From: an uncultured Chthonomonadales bacterium
GTDB taxonomy: Bacteria; Armatimonadota; Chthonomonadetes; Chthonomonadales; CAJBBX01
Length of the DNA stretch: 64,000 nt
Reading direction: 5' to 3'
Assembly (NCBI GenBank): GCA_938005745.1
Contig: CALLMM010000045.1
Coordinates: 1-64,000 of the forward strand
This document shows positions 15,878-25,102 of the stretch, piece after piece. Numbering within the stretch: position 1 is the stretch's first letter; each line of letters starts with the position of its first letter. The position numbers and the translations under genes are program-made. The notes beneath the pieces were generated by a model. That model saw nothing but the letters and a program-made list of their open reading frames with translations. It was not told where the DNA came from and made no database searches.

Positions 15878-16609
15878 CTAGTCCCGGGTGAACATCGCGT
15901 CGGTGACGCCGTTCTGTTTGGAGGCTTTCACATGCCCGTCGGCGTAGAGCAGGTTCGCCATTCCCTGATGCGTGACCGTCTGCGCGGTGGTGTTTATGAT
16001 CTTACCACGATCCACATGACGGAAGTCAATCGTCGGGTTGCCGTACCAGTACTGCGGCGGATCAATGTAGGGCGTCTCCATCATCGCGCCGTTCCCTCCC
16101 CACCAGGGCGCGTTGAAAAAGCCTGAATCGGCGAAGAGCAGCTTCTGCGCCGGCGCAGAGAATGCCGCCTGCGATGCCGGATTGCGGGGGGGCCACTGGA
16201 AGGTGATCCAGTAGTCGGAGCCGACATAGCCCCAGTTGTAGCCGTAGCCGTTGCCGTCCCCGAAGCGGGGCTGTCCCGTCCAGCTCGGACACCGCTGAAT
16301 CTGATGATTGCGGGTGTAGGGATAGAGCAGTCCTCCGGTCTTATCCCAGCCGCCGGAAATCCGTTTGCCGAACCAGTAGACCGACGCATCGGCATACTGT
16401 GTCAGGGGGAACATCTCGTCGTAGTCCTGGCAGTACATCAGGGTGGCGATCCCGAGCTGTTTCAGGTTGGACGAGCAGCTCGCCTGACGCGCCTTCTCGC
16501 GCGCCTGTGCGAAGACGGGAAACAGGATCGCCGCGAGAATCGCGATGATGGCGATCACCACAAGCAGTTCGATCAGCGTGAAGCCCTGGGTGCGACGGAT
16601 GCGTTGCAT
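15878..16609 (-). CDS. DUF1559 prepilin-type (H-X9-DG) protein under a cobalamin riboswitch
   Basis: 243 residues, read from ATG 16609 with GGAGATG upstream. A short basic leader ending in Gly precedes [12 protein letters not shown], the class III (type IV-like) prepilin site, and the helix continues into [18 protein letters not shown]. The C-terminal [16 protein letters not shown] fits the H-X9-DG signature of TIGR04294-type proteins. It is therefore probably cleaved by a PilD-like peptidase and assembled or displayed at the envelope. The five DUF1559 genes in this window differ mainly in the middle. Cobalamin control of such a gene is unexpected. Confidence 0.9.
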   Translation of the reverse strand: MQRIRRTQGFTLIELLVVIAIIAILAAILFPVFAQAREKARQASCSSNLKQLGIATLMYCQDYDEMFPLTQYADASVYWFGKRISGGWDKTGGLLYPYTRNHQIQRCPSWTGQPRFGDGNGYGYNWGYVGSDYWITFQWPPRNPASQAAFSAPAQKLLFADSGFFNAPWWGGNGAMMETPYIDPPQYWYGNPTIDFRHVDRGKIINTTAQTVTHQGMANLLYADGHVKASKQNGVTDAMFTRD

Positions 16610-16684
16610 CAAGCATCTCCTTTCTCGATGTAACTAGTGATGGCTTCACGAGAGGCAGAGAGGGTGAAGTAAGGAGAGGGGGAC

Positions 16685-16928
16685 AAAAAAACCATCCTGC
16701 GTGGATGGTTTCCGAATGCCGGCGCACAGCCTGACAGAGGCGACGCGCGATCCATTACCACCACACCCTTTCTCGCGAAGGGATTGTGTGATGCGCTGCA
16801 GACGGGCATTCGGGCTTATGAGCCACCGGCTCATACACCGCAGCGGGACTGCGCCGGACTCTCACCGGACTTCCCCCGACCGCCGCGTACATAGACGCGG
16901 CTTCTGCAGCCTCCATATTCCGTTGTCC
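16685..16928 (-). promoter_or_regulatory. cobalamin (B12) riboswitch with intrinsic terminator
   Basis: On the minus strand the leader contains GGGGGAAGTCCGGTGA, then AGTCCGGCGCAGTCCCGC and GCGGTGTATGAG, followed at the 3' end by GTCAGGCTGTGCGCCGGC. These match the conserved core of cobalamin riboswitches (GGGAA...GGTG, B12-box-like CCGGCGC-GTCCCGC and the closing element). Directly after the aptamer, AACCATCC/GGATGGTT pair (16690-16710) and six to seven T residues follow, a terminator. B12 binding would therefore be expected to stop transcription into the DUF1559 gene that starts about 75 bases later. Confidence 0.88.
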
Positions 16929-16934
16929 AGGTTC

Positions 16935-16963
16935 AGTATAACGCCTCCTCCGAAAAGCGTCAA
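16935..16963 (-). promoter_or_regulatory. sigma-70 promoter of the riboswitch transcript
   Basis: TTGACG (16958-16963), 17 bases and TATACT (16935-16940) on the minus strand. The -35 element overlaps the last codons of rsmE, so the unit has its own start inside the end of that operon. Confidence 0.8.
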
Positions 16964-17742
16964 TCCTCTTTTCGGCGGATTTCGAAAGAAGTGTCCAGCA
17001 GCGCAAGGTGATACAGCGCCTGACTGACGGCGACCAGCGCCGCCGTCTCCGTGCGAAGCGTATGCGCCCCCAGCGAGACGATCTGCGCGCCCGCCTGCCT
17101 TGCCGCCTCCATCTCCTCCCCGCTGAAGCCGCCCTCCGGTCCAACCATCAGCAGCAGCGATCGCGCCGACCGCTTCCCGTCCGCCAGCCGCTCCGCCCAG
17201 ACCTCCGCCATTCGCGCGCCCTCCGGATGCAGCAGCATCGCACAGGAGAAGCGGGAGAGATCGGCGGTCAGTTCGGGGAGGGTCTGCAGAGGAAGTACCG
17301 CCGGAATGCGCGCACGCCCCGCCTGTTCCGCCGCGCCTTTGGCGATCCGGAACCAGCGTATCCGCTTCTCCTGCGCATCGCGCTCCGTCAGGCGGACAAC
17401 CGATCGCGCCGTTGAGAGGGGAATAAACGCGCTGGCGCCGATCTCGGTCGCGTGCTGCACCACCTGCTCAAACTTATCGCCTTTGCCAAGCGCCTGCGCC
17501 ACCGTGATATGCAGGGCGGGTTCGGGAGCCGTCTGCGCCGCGCCCAGCAGACGCGCCGTCAGCGAACGGCGCTGCAGGGAGAGTATCTCCGCGCGGAAGG
17601 CGTTTCCCGCGTCATCCAGCAGGATCAGCGTTTCGCCGGCTTTCGCCCGCAGGACATGCGCCAGATGGTGAAAGTCCGCGCCCTCGACCTCGACGGTCTC
17701 CTGCGCGGACAGATCGCTTCCGGGAAGAAAAAGGGAGCGCAT
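16960..17742 (-). CDS. rsmE: 16S rRNA (uracil-1498-N3)-methyltransferase
   Basis: 260 residues, starting MRSLFLPGSDLSAQETVEV at 17742; a longer open frame upstream overlaps prmA and is not used. The N-terminal PUA-like region reads HHLAHVLRAKAGE. The SPOUT knot is clear: LLMVGPEGGFSGEE, then GAQIVSLGAHTLRTETA. RsmE methylates N3 of U1498 in 16S rRNA using SAM. It starts 8 bases after the prmA stop and is the last gene of rpoZ-dnaJ-prmA-rsmE. Confidence 0.95.
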   Translation of the reverse strand: MRSLFLPGSDLSAQETVEVEGADFHHLAHVLRAKAGETLILLDDAGNAFRAEILSLQRRSLTARLLGAAQTAPEPALHITVAQALGKGDKFEQVVQHATEIGASAFIPLSTARSVVRLTERDAQEKRIRWFRIAKGAAEQAGRARIPAVLPLQTLPELTADLSRFSCAMLLHPEGARMAEVWAERLADGKRSARSLLLMVGPEGGFSGEEMEAARQAGAQIVSLGAHTLRTETAALVAVSQALYHLALLDTSFEIRRKED

Positions 17743-17749
17743 GGGCGGG

Positions 17750-18610
17750 TCAGGGGCGCGCCGAGATGACGGCGCGCCACACCTCTCTGGAGCGCGTCTC
17801 CCGAACGGCGAAGCCCGCCTGTGCAAGCGACTCCAGAACCTCCGGAAGCCGCTCATCCACAATGCCGCAGGCGATGAAGACGCCCCCCGGCTTCAGCCGC
17901 GCATAGACCGGGGGGATCAGTTCGAGGATCACCGAGGCGATGATGTTGGCGACCACCAGATCGCAGCCGCGCGCCGCCGCATCGAACGCCTCCATCTCGT
18001 GAACGGTGATCTGCTCCAGCAGGCGGTTGCGGGCGACATTTTCGCGGGCGATCTGGCGGGGAAGCAGGTCAATATCGGTCGCGTGCACCTGCGCGGCGCC
18101 CAGCCGCGCTGCCGCCAGCGACAGAATGCCGGAGCCGCAGCCGATGTCCGCCACGACGCTGCCGGGCGTAACATAGTCCTCCAGCGCCTCCAGACAGAGC
18201 GCGGTCGTTGGGTGGGTTCCCGTTCCGAACGCCATGCCGGGGTCCAGTTCGATCACCAGCCGTTGGGGGTCCCCTTCATAGGTCTCCCAGCTCGGCTTGA
18301 TCACCAGTCGTCTGCCGATCTCCAGCGGTTTGAAGTGTCGCCTCCATTCGTTCGCCCAGTCGGTATCTTCAACATGGCGATAGGAGATGTTGAGGGGGGC
18401 GGAGAGACCGTAGTCGGTCAGGCGCGCCAGACGGTCATCCAGATCGTCCAGACGGGGAAGCAGGTCCTCGGCGTCCGGGAGAAAGCCGGTGAGGGTGCGC
18501 GGGTCGCCGCCGGTCTCCGCAACGCCCTGACAGCCGATCTCCAGCAGCAGCGCCGTGACGGCTTCGGCGGACTCGGCGGGTGTCTCGATAACGATCTCAG
18601 CCCACTGCAT
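17750..18610 (-). CDS. prmA: ribosomal protein L11 methyltransferase
   Basis: 286 residues. The N-terminal substrate-recognition domain (MQWAEIVIETPAES) is followed by WANEWRRHFKPLEIG and PGMAFGTGTHPTT, both diagnostic of PrmA. The class I SAM site is VVADIGCGSGILS, and DLVVANIIASVI holds the catalytic NxxA/P-like motif. PrmA trimethylates L11 in the cytoplasm. Pairing with dnaJ and rsmE is a common bacterial order. It starts 40 bases after dnaJ. Confidence 0.95.
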   Translation of the reverse strand: MQWAEIVIETPAESAEAVTALLLEIGCQGVAETGGDPRTLTGFLPDAEDLLPRLDDLDDRLARLTDYGLSAPLNISYRHVEDTDWANEWRRHFKPLEIGRRLVIKPSWETYEGDPQRLVIELDPGMAFGTGTHPTTALCLEALEDYVTPGSVVADIGCGSGILSLAAARLGAAQVHATDIDLLPRQIARENVARNRLLEQITVHEMEAFDAAARGCDLVVANIIASVILELIPPVYARLKPGGVFIACGIVDERLPEVLESLAQAGFAVRETRSREVWRAVISARP

Positions 18611-18649
18611 CGCATACCATCGCCCGGCGGGCGTCGCGCCTGACCAACG

Positions 18650-19786
18650 CTACTTATCCCCCCGGAACAGCCGTCCCAGAAAGCCCTTGTCCTCCGGCTG
18701 CTCCGGCTCTTCGCCCAGGCTGCGCGCAAAGTTGCGCAGAAGCTGCTTCTGGTCGTTGGAGAGCTTCGTCGGCACCTTGACGCGCACAATCACGTACTGA
18801 TTGCCCCTGCCGCGTCCGTTCAGGTCGGGCGCGCCCTTGCCGCGCAGCGTAAAGGCGGTTCCGCTCTGCGTTCCTTCGGGAATATCGAGCTTCTCTTCGC
18901 CGTTGATGAGCGGCACGGTGATCTGCCCGCCCAGCGCGGCGGTTACGAAGGAGATGGGAACCTCGCAGTAGAGATCGTTGCCGCGACGCTCAAAGAGGGA
19001 GTGCTCCTTCACATGCAGCACCACATACAGGTCGCCCGGATCGCCTCCCCGCAGCCCCGCGTCGCCGTCGCCGGCTCTTCGCAGGCGCGTGCCGTTATCG
19101 GCTCCCGCCGGAATCCGCAGAGAAACCTCGCGCATCTTGCGGACGCGCCCTCCTCCCGAACACCGGTCGCAGGGACTCTGCACCACACGCCCCTCGCCCC
19201 GGCATCTGCCGCAGGGCGCGGTGGTCTGAAACGTTCCGAGAAGGGTGTTCTGCGTATGGCGCACATAGCCGCTCCCCCGGCAGACCGGGCAGGTGTCCAC
19301 CGAGGTGCCGGGCTTTGCGCCGGTTCCCGAACAGGCGTCGCAGTTTTCGAGGCGTTGATAGCGCACCGTCTTCTCCGCGCCGAGCACCGCCTCCTCCAGC
19401 GTGATCTCCAGATCGGTGCGCAGATCGTCGCCGCGTTCGGGCATATTCGCGGAGGCGGCGGGGCGTCCGCCGCCCGCGCCGAAGAAGATGTCGAAGATGT
19501 CGCCGATCCCGCCGGTTCCAAAACCGGGACCGCCAAAGCCCGGACCGCCCGCCATGCCGCCGTTCAGTCCCTCCGCGCCGTAGCGATCGTAGGCGCGGCG
19601 TTTCGCCTCATCGCTCAGGCAGTCGTAGGCTTCGTTGATCTCTTTGAACTTGGCGTCCGCGTCGGGCGCTTTATTGACGTCCGGGTGGTACTTGCGAGCA
19701 AGATTGCGGTAGGCGCGCTTGACCTCCTCCGCGCTGGCGGTGCGCGAAACGCCCAGAACCTCATAGTAGTCACGCTTTCCAGCCAT
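18650..19786 (-). CDS. dnaJ: chaperone DnaJ
   Basis: 378 residues, full length. The J domain has [12 protein letters not shown] and the HPD motif in KYHPDVNK. A Gly-rich linker follows, then four zinc-finger repeats ([32 protein letters not shown]), so this is a type I DnaJ. The C-terminal substrate-binding region contains [16 protein letters not shown]. It stimulates the ATPase of DnaK. No dnaK or grpE is adjacent; the gene follows rpoZ by 48 bases. Confidence 0.97.
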   Translation of the reverse strand: MAGKRDYYEVLGVSRTASAEEVKRAYRNLARKYHPDVNKAPDADAKFKEINEAYDCLSDEAKRRAYDRYGAEGLNGGMAGGPGFGGPGFGTGGIGDIFDIFFGAGGGRPAASANMPERGDDLRTDLEITLEEAVLGAEKTVRYQRLENCDACSGTGAKPGTSVDTCPVCRGSGYVRHTQNTLLGTFQTTAPCGRCRGEGRVVQSPCDRCSGGGRVRKMREVSLRIPAGADNGTRLRRAGDGDAGLRGGDPGDLYVVLHVKEHSLFERRGNDLYCEVPISFVTAALGGQITVPLINGEEKLDIPEGTQSGTAFTLRGKGAPDLNGRGRGNQYVIVRVKVPTKLSNDQKQLLRNFARSLGEEPEQPEDKGFLGRLFRGDK

Positions 19787-19834
19787 ACCTGCTCCGTGTC
19801 AGCCTCTCAGGCGGGCGAGAGATCCTCCCGCCGC

Positions 19835-20347
19835 CTACTCCTCTTCAGCGTCTAAGCCGTCCCCGAAAAGCTCGTCCTGGTCGGCATCCTCCTCAAAATC
19901 CGCCTCCTCGGCGCCCAGGGGGAAGTGGTCGGCGTCCTCATCGGCGTCCAGATCATCATCCAGGACCGCCGCGTCCGATGCGACAAGCTCATCGTCCAGA
20001 GGATGAACGCCCTCCTCCCCGCCGTCGTCCTCTATCGCCAGCATCGCGCCGATCTCCGCCGCCGTCGGCTCGCGATCCACCTCGTCATCTATCGAGGTCG
20101 CCACCAGACCCGTCAGCACCGGTGTCGGCGGCAGACTCGACGGCAGCGGCTCCGGCTCGCCCACCTGCAGCGGGATCAGCGCGCCGGCGGCAAGCTCCTC
20201 CAGCGCCACCGTCAGGGCGTTGGAGGAGCGAGAGTCGACCAGCCTGCGCGCCCCCTCTTTGATCTGGCGCGCGCGCTTGGCGGCGACGATCACCAGGGCG
20301 TACTTGCTCCCCATCGAATCCAGTTTATCGGGGGCGGGATAGATCAT
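19835..20347 (-). CDS. rpoZ: RNA polymerase omega subunit with long acidic C-terminal tail
   Basis: 170 residues from ATG 20347, preceded by AGGAG. The first 65 residues are standard omega: MIYPAPDKLDSMGSKYALV, VAAKRARQIKEGARRL and NALTVALEELAAG. Omega usually ends at 70-110 residues. Here about 100 further residues follow, very rich in Asp and Glu (for example DDDLDADEDADHF and DEEDADQDELFGD-like blocks), giving a strongly acidic disordered tail. Such a tail could contact basic partners of polymerase or mimic nucleic acid. It is first in the rpoZ-dnaJ-prmA-rsmE unit. Confidence 0.9.
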   Translation of the reverse strand: MIYPAPDKLDSMGSKYALVIVAAKRARQIKEGARRLVDSRSSNALTVALEELAAGALIPLQVGEPEPLPSSLPPTPVLTGLVATSIDDEVDREPTAAEIGAMLAIEDDGGEEGVHPLDDELVASDAAVLDDDLDADEDADHFPLGAEEADFEEDADQDELFGDGLDAEEE

Positions 20348-20422
20348 TCCGACTGCTCCTGAAAATAGTTTACGCGCCGATACGCATGCGAAGATCGCCG
20401 TATCAGCGCAGTGTACCCTCAT

Positions 20423-20451
20423 ATTATGAGCTTTGAAGGCGTCTGAGTCAA
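20423..20451 (-). promoter_or_regulatory. promoter of the rpoZ-dnaJ-prmA-rsmE unit
   Basis: On the minus strand TTGACT (20446-20451), a 17-base spacer and CATAAT (20423-20428) lie about 75 bases before the rpoZ start. Apart from this, I see nothing clear between 20452 and 20625. Confidence 0.65.
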
Positions 20452-20625
20452 GGGTGCGGACGCCAGAAACCGGAAACCGTCCGCGCTCCGACGCGCTTCC
20501 CCCCTCTATACGCCGGGTATCGAAAAAGGTTCCCTGTGCCAATAATGCCCGTGTAAGACACCTTTTCCGGGACGCGAACCGATCCGCCGTCCCGCGCCGT
20601 CTGCCTGCCTGCTAAAGACAAGATT

Positions 20626-22905
20626 ATGCTCATCTCTGAGTCGAGAATACTGTCGCCCGCCGCCTTCAACGGCACGACCGTCAGCGTGGACTACGCGAGC
20701 TACCTCGCGCAGCACGATGTCGTCTATAACGCCCCTCCTCTCACCGGAGAGCAGGGAATGCCCATCGGAGACGGCGATCTGGGAGTCATGATCTGGTGTC
20801 CGCCCGGAGAGATCCGCATGCAGGTCAACAAGTCCGATCTCTGGTGGGAGAACCCCTATCCCCGCCCGGGACGCGAGCAGGACTGGCGGCTGCTCTCCGC
20901 TGGAGGACTGAGCATCCGCACCGATCCCTCTCCGCTGGTTAACATAGACCGCTTCGAGCAGCGGCTGAACATCTATCAGGGGCTGGTGCATCTGGAGGCA
21001 AGCGCGCCCGGCGGAGCCTGCACCGCGCAGGCATGGGTTCCGCAGATAGGCGGCGTCCTGTGCGTCAACTATCAGGACACGATGCTCAAGGCGAAGGAGC
21101 GCTACATCGAACTGAACGCCTGGCGCAACGCGCACGCCTTCGCCATGAACGACCGGATCGGACTGATCGAAAAACTGCCCAACCTCTGTTACGCGATGGT
21201 CTGCCGGCTCTCCGGAGGCAACTTCAAAGCCACGCTCAAAGATTCAACCACCGCCCGGCTGGAGGTCTCCTCGCCGCGCGGCGTCCGCTTCACGCTCTAC
21301 GTCGGCATTGCCGTGTCGGACCCGGAGCATGACCCGGTCGCGCTGGCGAACGCGCGCGTGGAGCAGGCGATGCGTCGGGGAGCGGAGCTGCTTCTGCAGG
21401 ATCACCGCGTCTACTGGCGCGCCTTCTGGCAGAAGTCGTTCCTTTCGCTGGATTCGCCGGACGACTCGGCAAAGTATCTGGAGAACCTCTGGTACCTCTA
21501 TCACTATCAGTTGAACTCCTGTTCGCGCGGCATGTATGCGCCGCTGGCAAACGGAGGAGTGTGGCTGACAGACCGCGACACCCGCCCCGGAGAGGGAGTC
21601 TACCGGCACTCGCGCACGCAGCCGCTCTACTGGCCCACCTTTGCCAGCAATCACCTCGAACTGGCTTCCTCCTACTTTGAGACCTACATGCGGATGGTTC
21701 CCGCCGCCGCGCGCCAGACGCAGGAGCGGTTCAAGACGCAGGGGCTGCGCTTCCCGGAGGCGGCGAACCGCCTGGGAGAAGAGGTCGCCGCGCCGGACAA
21801 CACGCGCCTGCAGAACCTGCACGCTACCGGACTCGAGTGCGCCATGCTCTTTTGGTGGTGCTGGCAGCATACGCACGATCTGGACATCCTCCGCAGCCGC
21901 GCCTACCCGCTGCTGAAAGCCTGCGTCAAGTTCTATATGGAGAGAGCCGCGCGCACACCGGCAGGGCAGGTCGCCCTCTTCGACGCCTCCGGAGAAAACC
22001 CGGACGCCCCCGTTTCGATCCGGGAGCTTGCCGGACTGCATTTCTGCCTGAAGGCGCTGCTGGAAGCCAGCGACTTCCTCGAGACCGATGAGGAGGAGGC
22101 TCCCCGATGGCGTGAGTTTCTGGAGAGCCTGCCGGAGTACCCCGCCGACCCGGCAACCGGGATATGGATCGAGGCAGACGGGGGCAAGGAGCAGCCCGAG
22201 AACGCCGCGTCCGAGATGTCTCCCGTCTTCCCCTCCGGACTGGTGGGGATCGGCTCCGCCGAATATACCCGGGCGGTGCGCACCTTCCTGCACGGCGGGC
22301 GGGAGCACAACCAGTTCGGTTGGTCGCGCGATGCGATCATCGCGGCGCGTCTGGGACTGCGGGAGACCGTCAGCGAGCTGCTGCTGCAGCACGTCGAAAA
22401 GTTCCAGATATTCCCGCAGGGCTTCTTCCACTGCCTGCGAAAATCGGCGATCGAACCCGACGACCACATCCCCTATCTGGACCCGCTCGGCATACTCGCC
22501 ACCGCGCTGAACGAGATGTGCGTTCAGGGACACGACGGAACGATCCGCATCTTTCCCGCCCTTCCCCCCGGATGGAATGGAACCTTCATGCTGCGGACGG
22601 CGGGCGGTTTTCTGGTGATGGCGCAGACCTATAAAGCCAGCCCGCTCTGGGTCGCGGTGATGAGCCTGACCGGAAGCCGCTGTCAGATATACAATCCGTG
22701 GGAGGAGATGACGCGGGTGCTGGACGGGCGCCTGGAGATCATGCGCTCCCGCGAGCGCGTGCTCTCCTTTCCCACGGAAGTCCGGCGAGTCTATGTGCTG
22801 GAACCCTACTCGCGCTCGCTCAGCCGTATGCCGCGCATCCGCCTGAGCGGGAGACGCAACTCCTCCACCAAGCATCTGGGACGGCGGCAGATCGGCTTGC
22901 CCTGA
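20626..22905 (+). CDS. GH95-like (alpha/alpha)6 glycoside hydrolase
   Basis: 759 residues, start at ATG 20626 but without a clear ribosome site. The N-terminal sandwich has MPIGDGDLGVMIW, GEIRMQVNKSDLWWE and GLVHLEAS, the pattern of GH95 and related families. The middle reads LWYLYHYQLNSCSRG and PANGG/LANGGVWLTDRD, then long helices (RLQNLHATGLECAMLFWWCW). The C-terminal part has LNEMCVQGHDGTIRIFPALP, a GH95-type end. GH95 enzymes remove alpha-L-fucose or alpha-L-galactose. No signal peptide is visible, so it is probably cytoplasmic. The exact family and substrate are unsure. Confidence 0.7.
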   Translation: MLISESRILSPAAFNGTTVSVDYASYLAQHDVVYNAPPLTGEQGMPIGDGDLGVMIWCPPGEIRMQVNKSDLWWENPYPRPGREQDWRLLSAGGLSIRTDPSPLVNIDRFEQRLNIYQGLVHLEASAPGGACTAQAWVPQIGGVLCVNYQDTMLKAKERYIELNAWRNAHAFAMNDRIGLIEKLPNLCYAMVCRLSGGNFKATLKDSTTARLEVSSPRGVRFTLYVGIAVSDPEHDPVALANARVEQAMRRGAELLLQDHRVYWRAFWQKSFLSLDSPDDSAKYLENLWYLYHYQLNSCSRGMYAPLANGGVWLTDRDTRPGEGVYRHSRTQPLYWPTFASNHLELASSYFETYMRMVPAAARQTQERFKTQGLRFPEAANRLGEEVAAPDNTRLQNLHATGLECAMLFWWCWQHTHDLDILRSRAYPLLKACVKFYMERAARTPAGQVALFDASGENPDAPVSIRELAGLHFCLKALLEASDFLETDEEEAPRWREFLESLPEYPADPATGIWIEADGGKEQPENAASEMSPVFPSGLVGIGSAEYTRAVRTFLHGGREHNQFGWSRDAIIAARLGLRETVSELLLQHVEKFQIFPQGFFHCLRKSAIEPDDHIPYLDPLGILATALNEMCVQGHDGTIRIFPALPPGWNGTFMLRTAGGFLVMAQTYKASPLWVAVMSLTGSRCQIYNPWEEMTRVLDGRLEIMRSRERVLSFPTEVRRVYVLEPYSRSLSRMPRIRLSGRRNSSTKHLGRRQIGLP

Positions 22906-23021
22906 CGGAGAGCGCGCCGGCAAGCATGCGCGGTGCAGAGGCGCAAAACATATAGCCAGCAGATGGTAGCGCCCTGTAACGCGATCGGAAAACCGCCTCT
23001 ACCCCAAATCTTCACAGCGGG

Positions 23022-23723
23022 TCAGTACCTCTCGCCAAATAGAAGCGGAATCAGTGCGGCAACAGTGGGAATCAGGTGCGTGTGCGGGAAGGCGGACAGC
23101 TCTTCGCGGGAGTGAGAGCCTTCAGTAACCCCGATCACCCATCCGCAGCCCGCCGCCGCACCCTCCTGCAGATCGGAGGGGGTATCGCCGATCTTGGCAA
23201 CCTGCGCCGGATCGGCGACGCCCGTCAGGGACATGGCGCGAAAGATCATGTCGGGATGGGGTCTTCCGCGCTCCACCTCGTCGCTGGTGACGGTCGCATC
23301 CAGCAGCCCGCTCTCCCGCCAGCCTAGCCGGGAGAGGATCGTATCGGCAAGCGGACGGCTGAATCCGGTGTCCAGCGCGACGCGCACCCCCCGCTCCCGA
23401 AGAGCGCGAAAGGTCTCTGAGGCTCCCGCAACCTCCCGCACCGCCGGATCCTCCGCGTAGTAACGGTTCATCCGCTCCACAAACTCTGCATGGACGCGCC
23501 CGACGCGCTCCGGGTCGGCGGGGGAAGCCTCCGCCTGCTCGATCAGGGTCTGGATGGCGAGCGGCTTCGGCAGACCCATCACCGCGTTGACGGCGGATCG
23601 GCTCGCCGCAACGCCCTCCGCGCCCAGTGCCTCCATCAGACAGCGATGCACCGCGTCGCCGTCGTAGACCGTCGTCCCCGCCATGTCGAAGACCGCCAGT
23701 CGTATCGGTTTCAGGCGCGTCAT
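23022..23723 (-). CDS. HAD hydrolase, phosphonatase-like
   Basis: 233 residues. The first HAD motif is AVFDMAGTTVYDGDAV; the MAGTT variant with a following alpha-helical cap is typical of the phosphonatase-like (PhnX-like) subgroup. RVALDTGFSRPLAD and VERGRPHPDMIF are motifs II and III, and KIGDTPSDLQEGAAAGC is motif IV. The cap lacks an obvious Schiff-base Lys that I can point to, so activity on phosphonoacetaldehyde is not assured. It overlaps the DUF3179 gene by 4 bases and is translated after it. Confidence 0.85.
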   Translation of the reverse strand: MTRLKPIRLAVFDMAGTTVYDGDAVHRCLMEALGAEGVAASRSAVNAVMGLPKPLAIQTLIEQAEASPADPERVGRVHAEFVERMNRYYAEDPAVREVAGASETFRALRERGVRVALDTGFSRPLADTILSRLGWRESGLLDATVTSDEVERGRPHPDMIFRAMSLTGVADPAQVAKIGDTPSDLQEGAAAGCGWVIGVTEGSHSREELSAFPHTHLIPTVAALIPLLFGERY

Positions 23724-24925
23724 CGCTGCGGCTTCCCTTCGTTCGGGGGAAGCGGCTTATCCTCCTCCGGTCCGATCGCCGGCTGCGGCGGATCGGTTCG
23801 CCCGTAGATCGTTGTATCGGGGAAGTAGGCGACCCAGCCGTACCACTGACTGAGATGGTTCTCGATCCGGGCGAGTCTCCTGCCCTTCAGCGGTCCCTCT
23901 TCGGCGCGCCCCGCGATGTCCCAGCGCGTGGCGGTCTCCCGGTCATAAAAGAGGATACGCCCCTCCGCGCTCCGCTTTGCCTCAAAGGTCAGGACTCTGC
24001 CCTCCACGCGGCGCACAAAGGCGTTTGCGGTCACCGTCTGCGGGTCCATCAACACCGCCACCTCCACGCCCTCCACTGTGTCATTCAGCGCGCCTCCCGC
24101 CTCCTGCAGCGACTTCACCGGATAGGCGCGGCGCAGCGCCTCCCCCCCTTCCGCCCGGGGGATCGCCACGCCGAGCACCTTCTCGAAGGGCGCAAGCCGC
24201 TTATCCCAGTGAGTTACCGTGGGTCGGAAGAAGGGAGCCGGGAAACGATCGTAGCCGCGCGGCTCTGACCTGCCGCGCCGCGCATAGAAGCGGCTGAACC
24301 GGTTGTTCGGAGACATCACCAGCGTATCGGGGTGCAGACGCTTCCACTCCCCCCAGGTCGTGTCCATCAGAGCGTCGGCGCGAAGCTGCGCGCCCAGCAG
24401 CGGACCGGTCACGAACTTCCCGGTCACCTGCAGGAAGACGCTCTCGGTCTCGCGGTCGCACAGCGTTACCACCCCGTTATACAGCCCGTAGAAATCCAGC
24501 AGCACGGTCTTGCCGTTGAGCGTCGCATGATAGCGGATGCCGGTATTGCAGACGCTGCAGTAGGTGACCGCGTAGGCGGTCGTCTGCCCGGTCTTTGGAT
24601 CGGTGATCTTATCGTTGATGACATGATGCCACCAGGCGAACCGCGTGGGGTAGGCGCGGCTCTCCTCGCCGACAGTGACCCCCAGCACATACTCCTCGTC
24701 ATCCAGAAAGTCCGCCTCCTGCGCCTTCACCATCTCCGGATAGTCCAGCGCCTTGAACGGCGCGATCTTCCGCCCGTCCCACAACGCCTCCGGCTTGATG
24801 TCCGGGGCGATGCGCGCCGCGGGAGCGTTCCCCGGCGCCCCTGCTCCCGGCGGCGGATCCTGCGCCAACGCCCCAATGGCGCAGAGCAGCATAAACAGAC
24901 CTCCCATTCCGATTACCTCTCCCAT
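23720..24925 (-). CDS. DUF3179 domain protein, secreted
   Basis: About 401 residues, from ATG 24925 with AGGAGAG upstream (GTG 24928 is an alternative). A signal peptide ending near GALAQ is followed by a Pro/Gly/Ala linker. The DUF3179 core includes VLGVTVGEESRAYPTRFAW, AVTYCSVCNTGIRY with its conserved CxxC and TTWGEWKRLHPDTLV. The domain is widespread in Archaea, Planctomycetes and Armatimonadota and has no established role; the CxxC suggests metal or redox chemistry. It is translationally coupled to the HAD gene by a 4-base overlap. Confidence 0.88.
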   Translation of the reverse strand: MGEVIGMGGLFMLLCAIGALAQDPPPGAGAPGNAPAARIAPDIKPEALWDGRKIAPFKALDYPEMVKAQEADFLDDEEYVLGVTVGEESRAYPTRFAWWHHVINDKITDPKTGQTTAYAVTYCSVCNTGIRYHATLNGKTVLLDFYGLYNGVVTLCDRETESVFLQVTGKFVTGPLLGAQLRADALMDTTWGEWKRLHPDTLVMSPNNRFSRFYARRGRSEPRGYDRFPAPFFRPTVTHWDKRLAPFEKVLGVAIPRAEGGEALRRAYPVKSLQEAGGALNDTVEGVEVAVLMDPQTVTANAFVRRVEGRVLTFEAKRSAEGRILFYDRETATRWDIAGRAEEGPLKGRRLARIENHLSQWYGWVAYFPDTTIYGRTDPPQPAIGPEEDKPLPPNEGKPQR

Positions 24926-24958
24926 CACGCTTCTCTCCTGCGGTACGGCGCTTGCTTC

Positions 24959-25102
24959 CTGTTTCTACGAGGGAGCGACGGCGTCCCCTTCCCTGTCCTT
25001 ACGAGGGAGCGACAGCGTCCCCTTCCCTGTCCTTACGAGGGAGCGACAGCCGACCCCCTTCTGTCATTGCGAGGGAGGCGTAAGCCGACCGAAGCAATCT
25101 CA
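24959..25102. repeat. tandem 34-bp repeat, four units
   Basis: Units starting CTGT(T/C)(T/C)... followed by ACGAGGGAGCGAC begin at 24959, 24993, 25027 and 25061, exactly 34 bases apart. The last unit has the CTGTCATTGCGAGGGAG form and ends GACCGAAGCAATCTCA at 25102. The same architecture occurs at 4086-4228. The array fills most of the 24926-25332 gap, and nothing else is evident there. Confidence 0.88.

Noticed and set aside
24959..25102. CRISPR array
   Set aside because: The 34-base period leaves no room for spacers; units are contiguous and degenerate, and there are no cas genes.
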